This document shows positions 39,244-52,805 of a DNA stretch of 64,000 nt, piece after piece. Every line of letters begins with the position of its first letter. The stretch's first letter is position 1. The position numbers and the translations under genes are program-made. The notes under the pieces were generated by a model, which ran no database searches, was not told where the DNA came from, and saw only the letters and a list, made by a program, of their open reading frames with translations. Location: positions 248,001 through 312,000 of the forward strand of contig CAXKVF010000081.1 in assembly GCA_964057225.1 (NCBI GenBank), given 5' to 3'. This stretch comes from Auanema rhodensis (lineage: Eukaryota; Nematoda; Chromadorea; Rhabditida; Rhabditidae).

Positions 39244-40827
39244 ATAAAAATTTGTTTTTAGACTAATATGGACATGGGGAATCTAATTTTGAAAACCGCA
39301 TCTCTTTATCTTTCACGTGAAGCGAGTTACATACCAAGTGCACATCACGTGTACATTTAATTAGCATAAATCAAAGTTCACGTAAATTTCAAAGTCATGG
39401 TTACCATGCACCAATATCAATAAAAAATTGTTTTTAGACTAATATGGACATGGGGAATCAAATTTTGAAAACCGCATCTCTTTATCTTTCACGTGAAGCG
39501 AGTTACATACCAAGTGCACATCACGTGTACATTTAATTAGCATAAATTAAAGTTCACGTAAATTTCAAAGTCATGGTTACCATGCACCAATATCAATAAA
39601 AAATTGTTTTTAGACTAATATGGACATGGGGAATCTAATTTTGAAAACCGCATCTCTTTATCTTTCACGTGAAGCGAGTTACATACCAAGTGCACATCAC
39701 GTGTACATTTAATTAGCATAAATTAAAGTTCACGTAAATTTCAAAGTCATGGTTACCATGAACCAATATCAATGAAAATTTGTTTTTAGACTAATATGGA
39801 CATGGGGAATCAAATTTTGAAAACCGCATCTCTTTATCTTTCACGTGAAGCGAGTTACATACCAAGTGCACATCACGTGTACATTTAATTAGCATAAATT
39901 AAAGTTCACGTAAATTTCAAAGTCATGGTTACCATGCACCAATATCAATAAAAAATTGTTTTTAGACTAATATGGACATGGGGAATCTAATTTTGAAAAC
40001 CGCATCTCTTTATCTTTCACGTGAAGCGAGTTACATACCAAGTGCACATCACGTGTACATTTAATTAGCATAAATTAAAGTTCACGTAAATTTCAAAGTC
40101 ATGGTTACCATGAACCAATATCAATGAAAATTTGTTTTTAGACTAATATGGACATGGGGAATCAAATTTTGAAAACCGCATCTCTTTATCTTTCACGTGA
40201 AGCGAGTTACATACCAAGTGCACATCACGTGTACATTTAATTAGCATAAATTAAAGTTCACGTAAATTTCAAAGTCATGGTTACCATGCACCAATATCAA
40301 TAAAAATTTGTTTTTAGACTAATATGGACATGGGGAATCTTATTTTGAAAACCGCATCTCTTTATCTTTCACGTGAAGCGAGTTACATACCAAGTGCACA
40401 TCACGTGTACATTTAATTAGCATAAATTAAAGTTCACGTAAATTTCAAAGTCATGGTTACCATGCACCAATATCAATAACAATTTGTTTTTAGACTAATA
40501 TGCACATGGGGAATCTAATTATGAAAACCGCATCTCTTTATCTTTCACGTGAAGCGAGTTACATACCAAGTGCACATCACGTGTACATTTAATTAGCATA
40601 AATTAAAGTTCACGTAAATTTCAAAGTCATGGTTACCATGCACCAATATCAATAAAAATTTGTTTTTAGACTAATATGGACATGATGAATCTAATTTTGA
40701 AAACCGCATCTCTTTATCTTTCACGTGAAGCGAGTTACATACCAAGTGCACATCACGTGTACATTTAATTAGCATAAATTAAAGTTCACGTAAATTTCAA
40801 AGTCATGGTTACCATGCACCAATATCA
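39244..40827 (+). repeat. Nine monomers with alternating p8A and p3G/p41A
   Basis: Order: consensus (with AATCAAAG), p8A/p41A, p8A, p3G/p41A, p8A, p3G/p41A, p42T, p28C with ATAACAATTT and TAATTATG, p34A/p35T. Monomers 3-6 form a p8A - p3G/p41A dimer repeated twice. The last already has ATGATG but lacks p6T, an intermediate of the p6T/p34A/p35T haplotype or a recombinant. Confidence 0.85.
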
Positions 40828-42586
40828 ATAAATATTTGTTTTTAGACTAATATGGACATGATGAATCTAATTTTGAAAACCGCATCTCTTTATCTTTCAC
40901 GTGAAGCGAGTTACATACCAAGTGCACATCACGTGTACATTTAATTAGCATAAATTAAAGTTCACGTAAATTTCAAAGTCATGGTTACCATGAACCAATA
41001 TCAATGAAAATTTGTTTTTAGACTAATATGGACATGGGGAATCTAATTTTGAAAACCGCATCTCTTTATCTTTCACGTGAAGCGAGTTACATACCAAGTG
41101 CACATCACGTGTACATTTAATTAGCATAAATTAAAGTTCACGTAAATTTCAAAGACATGGTTACCATGAACCAATATCAATGAAAATTTGTTTTCAGACT
41201 AATATGGACATGGGGAATCTAATTTTGAAAACCGCATCTCTTTATCTTTCACATGAAGCGAGTTACATACCAAGTGCACATCACGTGTACATTTAATTAG
41301 CATAAATTAAAGTTCACGTAAATTTCAAAGTCATGGTTACCATGCACCAATATCAATAAAAAATTGTTTTTAGACTAATATGGACATGGGGAATCTAATT
41401 TTGAAAACCGCATCTCTTTATCTTTCACGTGAAGCGAGTTACATACCAAGTGCACATCACGTGTACATTTAATTAGCATAAATTAAAGTTCACGTTAATT
41501 TCAAAGTCATGGTTACCATGCACCAATATCAATAAAAATTTGTTTTTAGACTAATATGGACATGGGGAATCTTATTTTGAAAACCGCATCTCTTTATCTT
41601 TCACGTGAAGCGAGTTACATACCAAGTGCACATCACGTGTACATTTAATTAGCATAAATTAAAGTTCACGTAAATTTCAAAGTCATGGTTACCATGCACC
41701 AATATCAATAAAAAATTGTTTTTAGACTAATATGGACATGGGGAATCTAATTTTGAAAACCGCATCTCTTTATCTTTCACGTGAAGCGAGTTACATACCA
41801 AGTGCACATCACGTGTACATTTAATTAGCATAAATTAAAGTTCACGTAAATTTCAAAGTCATGGTTACCATGCACCAATATCAATAAAAATTTGTTTTAG
41901 ACTAATATGGACATGGGGAATCTTATTTTGAAAACCGCATCTCTTTATCTTTCACGTGAAGCGAGTTACATACCAAGTGCACATCACGTGTACATTTAAT
42001 TAGCATAAATTAAAGTTCACGTAAATTTCAAAGTCATGGTTACCATGCACCAATATCAATAAAAATTTGTTTTTAGACTAATATGGACATGGGGAATCTT
42101 ATTTTGAAAACCGCATCTCTTTATCTTTCACGTGAAGCGAGTTACATACCAAGTGCACATCACGTGTACATTTAATTAGCATAAATTAAAGTTCACGTAA
42201 ATTTCAAAGTCATGGTTACCATGCACCAATATCAATAAAAATTTGTTTTTAGACTAATATGGACATGGGAAATCTTATTTTGAAAACCGCATCTCTTTAT
42301 CTTTCACGTGAAGCGAGTTACATACCAAGTGCACATCACGTGTACATTTAATTAGCATAAATTAAAGTTCACGTAAATTTCAAAGTCATGGTTACCATGC
42401 ACCAATATCAATAAAAATTTGTTTTTAGACTAATATGCACATGGGGAATCTAATTATGAAAACCGCATCTCTTTATCTTTCACGTGAAGCGAGTTACATA
42501 CCAAGTGCACATCACGTGTACATTTAATTAGCATAAATTAAAGTTCACGTAAATTTCAAAGTCATGGTTACCATGCACCAATATCA
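40828..42586 (+). repeat. Four-copy block, copy 2 (10 monomers, 1759 bp)
   Basis: Repeats copy 1 at +3167 (18 monomers minus 1 bp) with p6T, p152A, p16C, p141T (41488) and the 1-bp T deletion (41891). It has one additional p42T unit before the GGGAAATC unit. The p28C unit at its end is also the first monomer of segmental block B, so two duplication histories overlap here. Its third monomer has CACATG at 41250 in place of the first CACGTG. Confidence 0.9.
41884..42058 (+). repeat. 175-bp monomer, second copy
   Basis: Same missing T as at 38717, at the same place in the four-copy block. Confidence 0.93.
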
Positions 42587-44170
42587 ATAAAAATTTGTTT
42601 TTAGACTAATATGGACATGAGGAATCTAATTTTGAAAACCGCATCTCTTTATCTTTCACGTGAAGCGAGTTACATACCAAGTGCACATCACGTGTACATT
42701 TAATAAGCATAAATTAAAGTTCACGTAAATTTCAAAGTCATGGTTACCATGCACCAATATCAATAAAAATTTGTTTTTAGACTAATATGGACATGGGGAA
42801 TCTCATTTTGAAAACCGCATCTCTTTATCTTTCACGTGAAGCGAGTTACATACCAAGTGCACATCACGTGTACATTTAATTAGCATAAATTAAAGTTCAC
42901 GTAAATTTCAAAGTCATGGTTACCATGAACCAATATCAATGAAAATTTGTTTTTAGACTAATATGGACATGGGGAATCAAATTTTGAAAACCGCATCTCT
43001 TTATCTTTCACGTAAAGCGAGTTACATACCAATTGCACATCACGTGTACATTTAATTAGCATAAATTAAAGTTCACGTAATTTTCAAAGTCATGGTTACC
43101 ATGCACCAATATCAATAAAAAATTGTTTTTAGACTAATATGGACATGGGGAATCTAATTTTGAAAACCGCATCTCTTTATCTTTCACGTGAAGCGAGTTA
43201 CATAACAAGTGCACATCACGTGTACATTTAATTAGCATAAATTAAAGTTCACGTAAATTTCAAAGTCATGGTTACCATGAACCAATATCAATGAAAATTT
43301 GTTTTTAGGCTAATATGGACATGGGGAATCAAATTTTGAAAACCGCATCTCTTTATCTTTCACGTGAAGCGAGTTACATAACAAGTGCACATCACGTGTA
43401 CATTTAATTAGCATAAATTAAAGTTCACGTAAATTTCAAAGTCATGGTTACCATGCACCAATATCAATAAAAAATTGTTTTTAGACTAATATGGACATGG
43501 GGAATCTTATTTTGAAAACCGCATCTCTTTATCTTTCACGTGAAGCGAGTTACATACCAAGTGCACATCACGTGTACATTTAATTAGCATAAATTAAAGT
43601 TCACGTAAATTTCAAAGTCATGGTTACCATGCACCAATATCAATAAAAATTTGTTTTTAGACTAATATGCACATGGGGAATCTAATTTTGAAAACCGCAT
43701 CTCTTTATCTTTCACGTGAAGCGAGTTACATACCAAGTGCACATCACGTGTACATTTAATTAGCATAAATTAAAGTTCACGTAAATTTCAAAGTCATGGT
43801 TACCATGCACCAATATCAATAAAAATTTGTTTTTAGACTAATATGGACATGAGGAATCTAATTTTGAAAACCGCATCTCTTTATCTTTCACGTGAAGCGA
43901 GTTACATACCAAGTGCACATCACGTGTACATTTAATAAGCATAAATTAAAGTTCACGTAAATTTCAAAGTCATGGTTACCATGCACCAATATCAATAAAA
44001 ATTTGTTTTTAGACTAATATGGACATGGGGAATCTAATTTTGAAAACCGCATCTCTTTATCTTTCACGTGAAGCGAGTTACATACCAAGTGCACATCACG
44101 TGTACATTTAATTAGCATAAATTAAAGTTCACGTAAATTTCAAAGTCATGGTTACCATGAACCAATATCA
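42411..44170 (+). repeat. 10-monomer segmental block B
   Basis: Copy of 34317-36076 at +8094, with the same ten haplotypes in order (ATCTCATT at 42799; ATAACAAG pair at 43202 and 43378). Its fourth monomer (42939-43114) has collected private changes, CACGTAAAGCG, CCAATTGCAC and GTAATTTTC, that disrupt the first CACGTG and the GTGCAC palindrome. Block B therefore has one fast-changed unit that A lacks. Confidence 0.91.
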
Positions 44171-45413
44171 ATGAAAATTTGTTTTTAGACTAATATGGAC
44201 ATGGGGAATTAAATTTTGAAAACCGCATCTCTTTATCTTTCACGTGAAGCGAGTTACATACCAAGTGCACATCACGTGTACATTTAATTAGCATAAATTA
44301 AAGTTCACGTAAATTTCAAAGTCATGGTTACCATGCACCAATATCAATAAAAATTTGTTTTTAGACTAATATGCACATGGGGAATCTAATTTTGAAAACC
44401 GCATCTCTTTATCTTTCACGTGAAGCGAGTTACATACCAAGTGCACATCACGTGTACATTTAATTAGCATAAATTAAAGTTCACGTAAATTTCAAAGTCA
44501 TGGTTACCATGCACCAATATCAATAAAAATTTGTTTTTAGACTAATATGGACATGAGGAATCTAATTCTGAAAACCGCATCTCTTTATCTTTCACGTGAA
44601 GCGAGTTACATACCAAGTGCACATCACGTGTACATTTAATAAGCATAAATTAAAGTTCACGTAAATTTCAAAGTCATGGTTACCATGCACCAATATCAAT
44701 AAAAATTTGTTTTTAGACTAATATGGACATGGGGAATCTAATTTTGAAAACCGCATCTCTTTATCTTTCACGTGAAGCGAGTTACATACCAAGTGCACAT
44801 CACGTGTACATTTAATTAGCATAAATTAAAGTTCACGTAAATTTCAAAGTCATGGTTACCATGAACCAATATCAATGAAAATTTGTTTTTAGACTAATAT
44901 GGACATGGGGAATCAAATTTCGAAAACCGCATCTCTTTATCTTTCACGTGAAGCGAGTTACATACCAAGTGCACATCACGTGTACATTTAATTAGCATAA
45001 ATTAAAGTTCACGTAAATTTCAAAGTCATGGTTACCATGCACCAATATCAATAAAAAATTGTTTTTAGACTAATATGGACATGGGGAATCTAATTTTGAA
45101 AACCGCATCTCTTTATCTTTCACGTGAAGCGAGTTACATACCAAGTGCACATCACGTGTACATTTAATTAGCATAAATTAAAGTTCACGTAAATTTCAAA
45201 GTCATGGTTACCATGAACCAATATCAATGAAAATTTGTTTTTAGACTAATATGGACATGGGGAATCAAATTTTGAAAACCGCATCTCTTTATCTTTCACG
45301 TGAAGCGAGTTACATACCAAGTGCACATCACGTGTACATCACGTGTACATTTAATTAGCATAAATTAAAGTTCACGTAAATTTCAAAGTCATGGTTACCA
45401 TGCACCAATATCA
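44171..45413 (+). repeat. Seven monomers ending in the 187-bp unit
   Basis: Order: p3G/p41A with GGGGAATTAAAT, p28C, p34A/p119A with AATTCTG, consensus/p166A, p3G/p41A with TTTCGAAAA, p8A, p3G/p41A (187 bp). It repeats the p28C - p34A/p119A - consensus - p3G/p41A - p8A module seen throughout the right zone. Confidence 0.86.
45227..45413 (+). repeat. 187-bp monomer with an 11-bp tandem duplication
   Basis: CATCACGTGTA is present twice in a row (45326-45336 and 45337-45347), giving this unit three CACGTG sites instead of two. The added length is 11 bp, close to one helical turn. The insertion is unique in the window, so it arose after the last duplication affecting this spot, or is a sequencing or assembly error. 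Confidence 0.93.
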
Positions 45414-48400
45414 ATAAAAATTTGTTTTTAGACTAATATGGACATGGGGAATCTTATTTTGAAAACCGCATCTCTTTATCTTTCACGTGAAGCGAGTTAC
45501 ATACCAAGTGCACATCACGTGTACATTTAATTAGCATAAATTAAAGTTCACGTAAATTTCAAAGTCATGGTTACCATGCACCAATATCAATAAAAAATTG
45601 TTTTTAGACTAATATGGACATGGGGAATCTAATTTTGAAAACCGCATCTCTTTATCTTTCACGTGAAGCGAGTTACATACCAAGTGCACATCACGTGTAC
45701 ATTTAATTAGCATAGATTAAAGTTCACGTAAATTTCAAAGTCATGGTTACCATGCACCAATATCAATAAAAATTTGTTTTTAGACTAATATGGACATGAG
45801 GAATCAAATTTTGAAAACCGCATCTCTTCATCTTTCACGTGAAGCGAGTTACATACCAAGTGCACATCACGTGTACATTTAATTAGCATAAATTAAAGTT
45901 CACGTAAATTTCAAAGTCATGGTTACCATGCACCAATATCAATAAAAAATTGTTTTTAGACTAATATGGACATGGGGAATCTAATTTTGAAAACCGCATC
46001 TCTTTATCTTTCACGTGAAGCGAGTTACATACCAAGTGCACATCACGTGTACATTTAATTAGCATAAATTAAAGTTCACGTAAATTTCAAAGTCATGGTT
46101 ACCATGAACCAATATCAATGAAAATTTGTTTTTAGACTAATATGGACATGGGGAATCAAATTTTGAAAACCGCATCTCTTTATCTTTCACGTGAAGCGAG
46201 TTACATACCAAGTGCACATCACGTGTACATTTAATTAGCATAAATTAAAGTTCACGTAAATTTCAAAGTCATGGTTACCATGAACCAATATCAATGAAAA
46301 TTTGTTTTTAGACTAATATGGACATGGGGAATCAAATTTTGAAAACCGCATCTCTTTATCTTTCACGTGAAGCGAGTTACATACCAAGTGCACATCACGT
46401 GTACATTTAATTAGCATAAATTAAAGTTCACGTAAATTTCAAAGTCATGGTTACCATGCACCAATATCAATAAAAATTTGTTTTTAGACTAATATGGACA
46501 TGGGGAATCTAATTTTGAAAACCGCATCTCTTTATCTTTCACGTGAAGCGAGTTACATACCAAGTGCACATCACGTGTACATTTAATTAGCATAAATTAA
46601 AGTTCACGTAAATTTCAAAGTCATGGTTACCATGAACCAATATCAATGAAAATTTGTTTTTAGACTAATATGGACATGGGGAATCAAATTTTGAAAACCG
46701 CATCTCTTTATCTTTCACGTGAAGCGAGTTACATACCAAGTGCACATCACGTGTACATTTAATTAGCATAAATTAAAGTTCACGTAAATTTCAAAGTCAT
46801 GGTTACCATGCACCAATATCAATAAAAAATTGTTTTTAGACTAATATGGACATGGGGAATCTAATTTTGAAAACCGCATCTCTTTATCTTTCACGTGAAG
46901 CGAGTTACATACCAAGTGCACATCACGTGTACATTTAATTAGCATAAATTAAAGTTCACGTAAATTTCAAAGTCATGGTTACCATGAACCAATATCAATG
47001 AAAATTTGTTTTTAGACTAATATGGACATGGGGAATCAAATTTTGAAAACCGCATCTCTTTATCTTTCACGTGAAGCGAGTTACATACCAAGTGCACATC
47101 ACGTGTACATTTAATTAGCATAAATTAAAGTTCACGTAAATTTCAAAGTCATGGTTACCATGCACCAATATCAATAAAAATTTGTTTTTAGACTAATATG
47201 GACATGGGGAATCTTATTTTGAAAACCGCATCTCTTTATCTTTCACGTGAAGCGAGTTACATACCAAGTGCACATCACGTGTACATTTAATTAGCATAAA
47301 TTAAAGTTCACGTAAATTTCAAAGTCATGGTTACCATGCACCAATATCAATAAAAAATTGTTTTTAGACTAATATGGACATGGGGAATCTAATTTTGAAA
47401 ACCGCATCTCTTTATCTTTCACGTGAAGCGAGTTACATACCAAGTGCACATCACGTGTACATTTAATTAGCATAGATTAAAGTTCACGTAAATTTCAAAG
47501 TCATGGTTACCATGCACCAATATCAATAAAAATTTGTTTTTAGACTAATATGGACATGAGGAATCAAATTTTGAAAACCGCATCTCTTTATCTTTCACGT
47601 GAAGCGAGTTACATACCAAGTGCACATCACGTGTACATTTAATTAGCATAAATTAAAGTTCACGTAAATTTCAAAGTCATGGTTACCATGCACCAATATC
47701 AATAAAAATTTGTTTTTAGACTAATATGCACATGGGGAATCTAATTTTGAAAACCGCATCTCTTTATCTTTCACGTGAAGCGAGTTACATACCAAGTGCC
47801 CATCACGTGTACATTTAATTAGCATAAATTAAAGTTCACGTAAATTTCAAAGTCATGGTTACCATGAACCAATATCAATGAAAATTTGTTTTTAGACTAA
47901 TATGGACATGGGGAATCAAATTTTGAAAACCGCATCTCTTTATCTTTCACGTGAAGCGAGTTACATACCAAGTGCACATCACGTGTACATTTAATTAGCA
48001 TAAATTAAAGTTCACGTAAATTTCAAAGTCATGGTTACCATGAACCAATATCAATGAAAATTTGTTTTTAGACTAATATGGACATGGGGAATCAAATTTT
48101 GAAAACCGCATCTCTTTATCTTTCACGTGAAGCGAGTTACATACCAAGTGCACATCACGTGTACATTTAATTAGCATAAATTAAAGTTCACGTAAATTTC
48201 AAAGTCATGGTTACCATGCACCAATATCAATAAAAATTTGTTTTTAGACTAATATGGACATGGGGAATCTTATTTTGAAAACCGCATCTCTTTATCTTTC
48301 ACGTGAAGCGAGTTACATACCAAGTGCACATCACGTGTACATTTAATTAGCATAAATTAAAGTTCACGTAAATTTCAAAGTCATGGTTACCATGCACCAA

Positions 48401-48581
48401 TATCAATAAAAAATTGTTTTTAGACTAATATGGACATGGTGAATCTAATTTTGAAAACCGCATCTCTTTATCTTTCACGTGAAGCGAGTTACATACCAAG
48501 TGCACATCACGTGTACATTTAATTAGCATAAATTAAAGTTCACGTAAATTTCAAAGTCATGGTTACCATGAACCAATATCA
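45414..48581 (+). repeat. HOR with 10-monomer spacing, partly eroded (18 monomers)
   Basis: The trio p42T, p8A with CATAGATTAA, p34A/p41A (ATGAGGAATCAAAT) occurs at 45414-45941 and 47174-47701, exactly 1760 bp apart (CATAGATTAA at 45711 and 47471). After the trio, unit one continues p8A, p3G/p41A, p3G/p41A, consensus, p3G/p41A, p8A, p3G/p41A. The second continues p28C, p3G/p41A, p3G/p41A, p42T, p8A with ATGGTGAATC. The units have diverged by whole-monomer replacement. The unit at 45590 to 45765 carries the first CATAGATT. Confidence 0.88.
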
Positions 48582-50341
48582 ATGAAAATTTGTTTTTAGA
48601 CTAATATGGACATGGGGAATCAAATTTTGAAAACCGCATCTCTTTATCTTTCACGTGAAGCGAGTTACATACCAAGTGCACATCACGTGTACATTTAATT
48701 AGCATAAATTAAAGTTCACGTAAATTTCAAAGTCATGGTTACCATGCACCAATATGAATAAAAAATTGTTTTTAGACTAATATGGACATGGGGAATCTAA
48801 TTTTGAAAACCGCATCTCTTTATCTTTCACGTGAAGCGAGTTACATACCAAGTGCACATCACGTGTACATTTAATTAGCATAAATTAAAGTTCACGTAAA
48901 TTTCAAAGTCATGGTTACCATGAACCAATATCAATGAAAATTTGTTTTTAGACTAATATGGACATGGGGAATCAAATTTTGAAAACCGCATCTCTTTATC
49001 TTTCACGTGAAGCGAGTTACATACCAAGTGCACATCACGTGTACATTTAATTAGCATAAATTAAAGTTCACGTAAATTTCAAAGTCATGGTTACCATGCA
49101 CCAATATCAATAAAAAATTGTTTTTAGACTAATATGGACATGGGGAATCTAATTTTGAAAACCGCATCTCTTTATCTTTCACGTGAAGCGAGTTACATAC
49201 CAAGTGCACATCACGTGTACATTTAATTAGCATAAATTAAAGTTCACGTAAATTTCAAAGTCATGGTTACCATGAACCAATATCAATGAAAATTTGTTTT
49301 TAGACTAATATGGACATGGGGAATCAAATTTTGAAAACCGCATCTCTTTATCTTTCACGTGAAGCGAGTTACATACCAAGTGCACATCACGTGTACATTT
49401 AATTAGCATAAATTAAAGTTCACGTAAATTTCAAAGTCATGGTTACCATGCACCAATATCAATAAAAATTTGTTTTTAGACTAATATGGACATGGGGAAT
49501 CTTATTTTGAAAACCGCATCTCTTTATCTTTCACGTGAAGCGAGTTACATACCAAGTGCACATCACGTGTACATTTAATTAGCATAAATTAAAGTTCACG
49601 TAAATTTCAAAGTCATGGTTACCATGCACCAATATCAATAAAAATTTGTTTTTAGACTAATATGCACATGGGGAATCTAATTTTGAAAACCGCATCTCTT
49701 TATCTTTCACGTGAAGCGAGTTACATACCAAGTGCACATCACGTGTACATTTAATTAGCATAAATTAAAGTTCACGTAAATTTCAAAGTCATGGTTACCA
49801 TGCACCAATATCAATAAAAATTTGTTTTTAGACTAATATGGACATGGGGAATCTAATTTTGAAAACCGCATCTCTTTATCTTTCACGTGAAGCGAGTTAC
49901 ATACCAAGTGCACATCACGTGTACATTTAATTAGCATAAATTAAAGTTCACGTAAATTTCAAAGTCATGGTTACCATGAACCAATATCAATGAAAATTTG
50001 TTTTTAGGCTAATATGGACATGGGGAATCAAATTTTGAAAACCGCATCTCTTTATCTTTCACGTGAAGCGAGTTACATACCAAGTGCACATCACGTGTAC
50101 ATTTAATTAGCATAAATTAAAGTTCACGTAAACTTCAAAGTCATGGTTACCATGCACCAATATCAATAAAAATTTGTTTTTAGACTAATATGGACATGGG
50201 GAATCTTATTTTGAAAACCGCATCTCTTTATCTTTCACGTGAAGCGAGTTACATACCAAGTGCACATCACGTGTACATTTAATTAGCATAAATTAAAGTT
50301 CACGTAAATTTCAAAGTCATGGTTACCATGAACCAATATCA
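48582..50341 (+). repeat. 10-monomer block, first copy (offset 2464 bp)
   Basis: Order: p3G/p41A, p8A, p3G/p41A, p8A, p3G/p41A, p42T, p28C, consensus/p166A, p3G/p19G/p41A/p144C, p42T. The same ten recur at 51046-52805 (+2464, 14 monomers). The first five are an alternating dimer. Private change: AATATGAAT at about 48755. Confidence 0.9.
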
Positions 50342-51045
50342 ATGAAAATTTGTTTTTAGACTAATATGGACATGGGGAATCAAATTTTGAAAACCGCATC
50401 TCTTTATCTTTCACGTGAAGCGAGTTACATACCAAGTGCACATCACGTGTACATTTAATTAGCATAAATTAAAGTTCACGTAAATTTCAAAGTCATGGTT
50501 ACCATGCACCATTATCAATAAAAATTTGTTTTTAGACTAATATGCACATGGGGAATCTAATTTTGAAAACCGCATCTCTTTATCTTTCACGTGAAGCGAG
50601 TTACATACCAAGTGCACATCACGTGTACATTTAATTAGCATAAATTAAAGTTCACGTAAATTTCAAAGTCATGGTTACCATGCACCAATATCAATAAAAA
50701 TTTGTTTTTAGACTAATATGGACATGAGGAATCTAATTTTGAAAACCGCATCTCTTTATCTTTCACGTGAAGCGAGTTACATACCAAGTGCACATCACGT
50801 GTACATTTAATAAGCATAAATTAAAGTTCACGTAAATTTCAAAGTCATGGTTACCATGCACCAATATCAATAAAAATTTGTTTTTAGACTAATATGGACA
50901 TGGGGAATCTAATTTTGAAAACCGCATCTCTTTATCTTTCACGTGAAGCGAGTTACATACCAAGTGCACATCACGTGTACATTTAATTAGCATAAATTAA
51001 AGTTCACGTAAATTTCAAAGTCATGGTTACCATGAACCAATATCA
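50342..51045 (+). repeat. Four monomers between the two 10-monomer copies
   Basis: p3G/p41A, p28C with CCATTATC, p34A/p119A, consensus/p166A. Together with the preceding ten they make a 14-monomer (2464 bp) unit of which only the first ten are repeated downstream. Confidence 0.88.
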
Positions 51046-52805
51046 ATGAAAATTTGTTTTTAGACTAATATGGACATGGGGAATCAAATTTTGAAAACCG
51101 CATCTCTTTATCTTTCACGTGAAGCGAGTTACATACCAAGTGCACATCACGTGTACATTTAATTAGCATAAATTAAAGTTCACGTAAATTTCAAAGTCAT
51201 GGTTACCATGCACCAATATCAATAAAAAATTGTTTTTAGACTAATATGGACATGGGGAATCTAATTTTGAAAACCGCATCTCTTTATCTTTCACGTGAAG
51301 CGAGTTACATACCAAGTGCACATCACGTGTACATTTAATTAGCATAAATTAAAGTTCACGTAAATTTCAAAGTCATGGTTACCATGAACCAATATCAATG
51401 AAAATTTGTTTCTAGACTAATATGGACATGGGGAATCAAATTTTGAAAACCGCATCTCTTTATCTTTCACGTGAAGCGAGTTACATACCAAGTGCACATC
51501 ACGTGTACATTTAATTAGCATAAATTAAAGTTCACGTAAATTTCAAAGTCATGGTTACCATGCACCAATATCAATAAAAAATTGTTTTTAGACTAATATG
51601 GACATGGGGAATCTAATTTTGAAAACCGCATCTCTTTATCTTTCACGTGAAGCGAGTTACATACCAAGTGCACATCACGTGTTCATTTAATTAGCATAAA
51701 TTAAAGTTCACGTAAATTTCAAAGTCATGGTTACCATGAACCAATATCAATGAAAATTTGTTTTTAGACTAATATGGACATGGGGAATCAAATTTTGAAA
51801 ACCGCATCTCTTTATCTTTCACGTGAAGCGAGTTACATACCAAGTGCACATCACGTGTACATTTAATTAGCATAAATTAAAGTTCACGTAAATTTCAAAG
51901 TCATGGTTACCATGCACCAATATCAATAAAAATTTGTTTTTAGACTAATATGGACATGGGGAATCTTATTTTGAAAACCGCATCTCTTTATCTTTCACGT
52001 GAAGCGAGTTACATACCAAGTGCACATCACGTGTACATTTAATTAGCATAAATTAAAGTTCACGTAAATTTCAAAGTCATGGTTACCATGCACCAATATC
52101 AATAAAAATTTGTTTTTAGACTAATATGCACATGGGGAATCTAATTTTGAAAACCGCATCTCTTTATCTTTCACGTGAAGCGAGTTACATACCAAGTGCA
52201 CATCACGTGTACATTTAATTAGCATAAATTAAAGTTCACGTAAATTTCAAAGTCATGGTTACCATGCACCAATATCAATAAAAATTTGTTTTTAGACTAA
52301 TATGGACATGGGGAATCTAATTTTGAAAACCGCATCTCTTTATCTTTCACGTGAAGCGAGTTACATACCAAGTGCACATCACGTGTACATTTAATTAGCA
52401 TAAATTAAAGTTCACGTAAATTTCAAAGTCATGGTTACCATGAACCAATATCAATGAAAATTTGTTTTTAGGCTAATATGGACATGGGGAATCAAATTTT
52501 GAAAACCGCATCTCTTTATCTTTCACGTGAAGCGAGTTACATACCAAGTGCACATCACGTGTACATTTAATTAGCATAAATTAAAGTTCACGTAAACTTC
52601 AAAGTCATGGTTACCATGCACCAATATCAATAAAAATTTGTTTTTAGACTAATATGGACATGGGGAATCTTATTTTGAAAACCGCATCTCTTTATCTTTC
52701 ACGTGAAGCGAGTTACATACCAAGTGCACATCACGTGTACATTTAATTAGCATAAATTAAAGTTCACGTAAATTTCAAAGTCATGGTTACCATGCACCAA
52801 TATCA
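51046..52805 (+). repeat. 10-monomer block, second copy
   Basis: Marker order matches 48582-50341. TAGGCTAAT is at 50005 and 52469. Private changes: TTTCTAGAC in the third monomer and GTGTTCATTT in the fourth. Confidence 0.9.
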
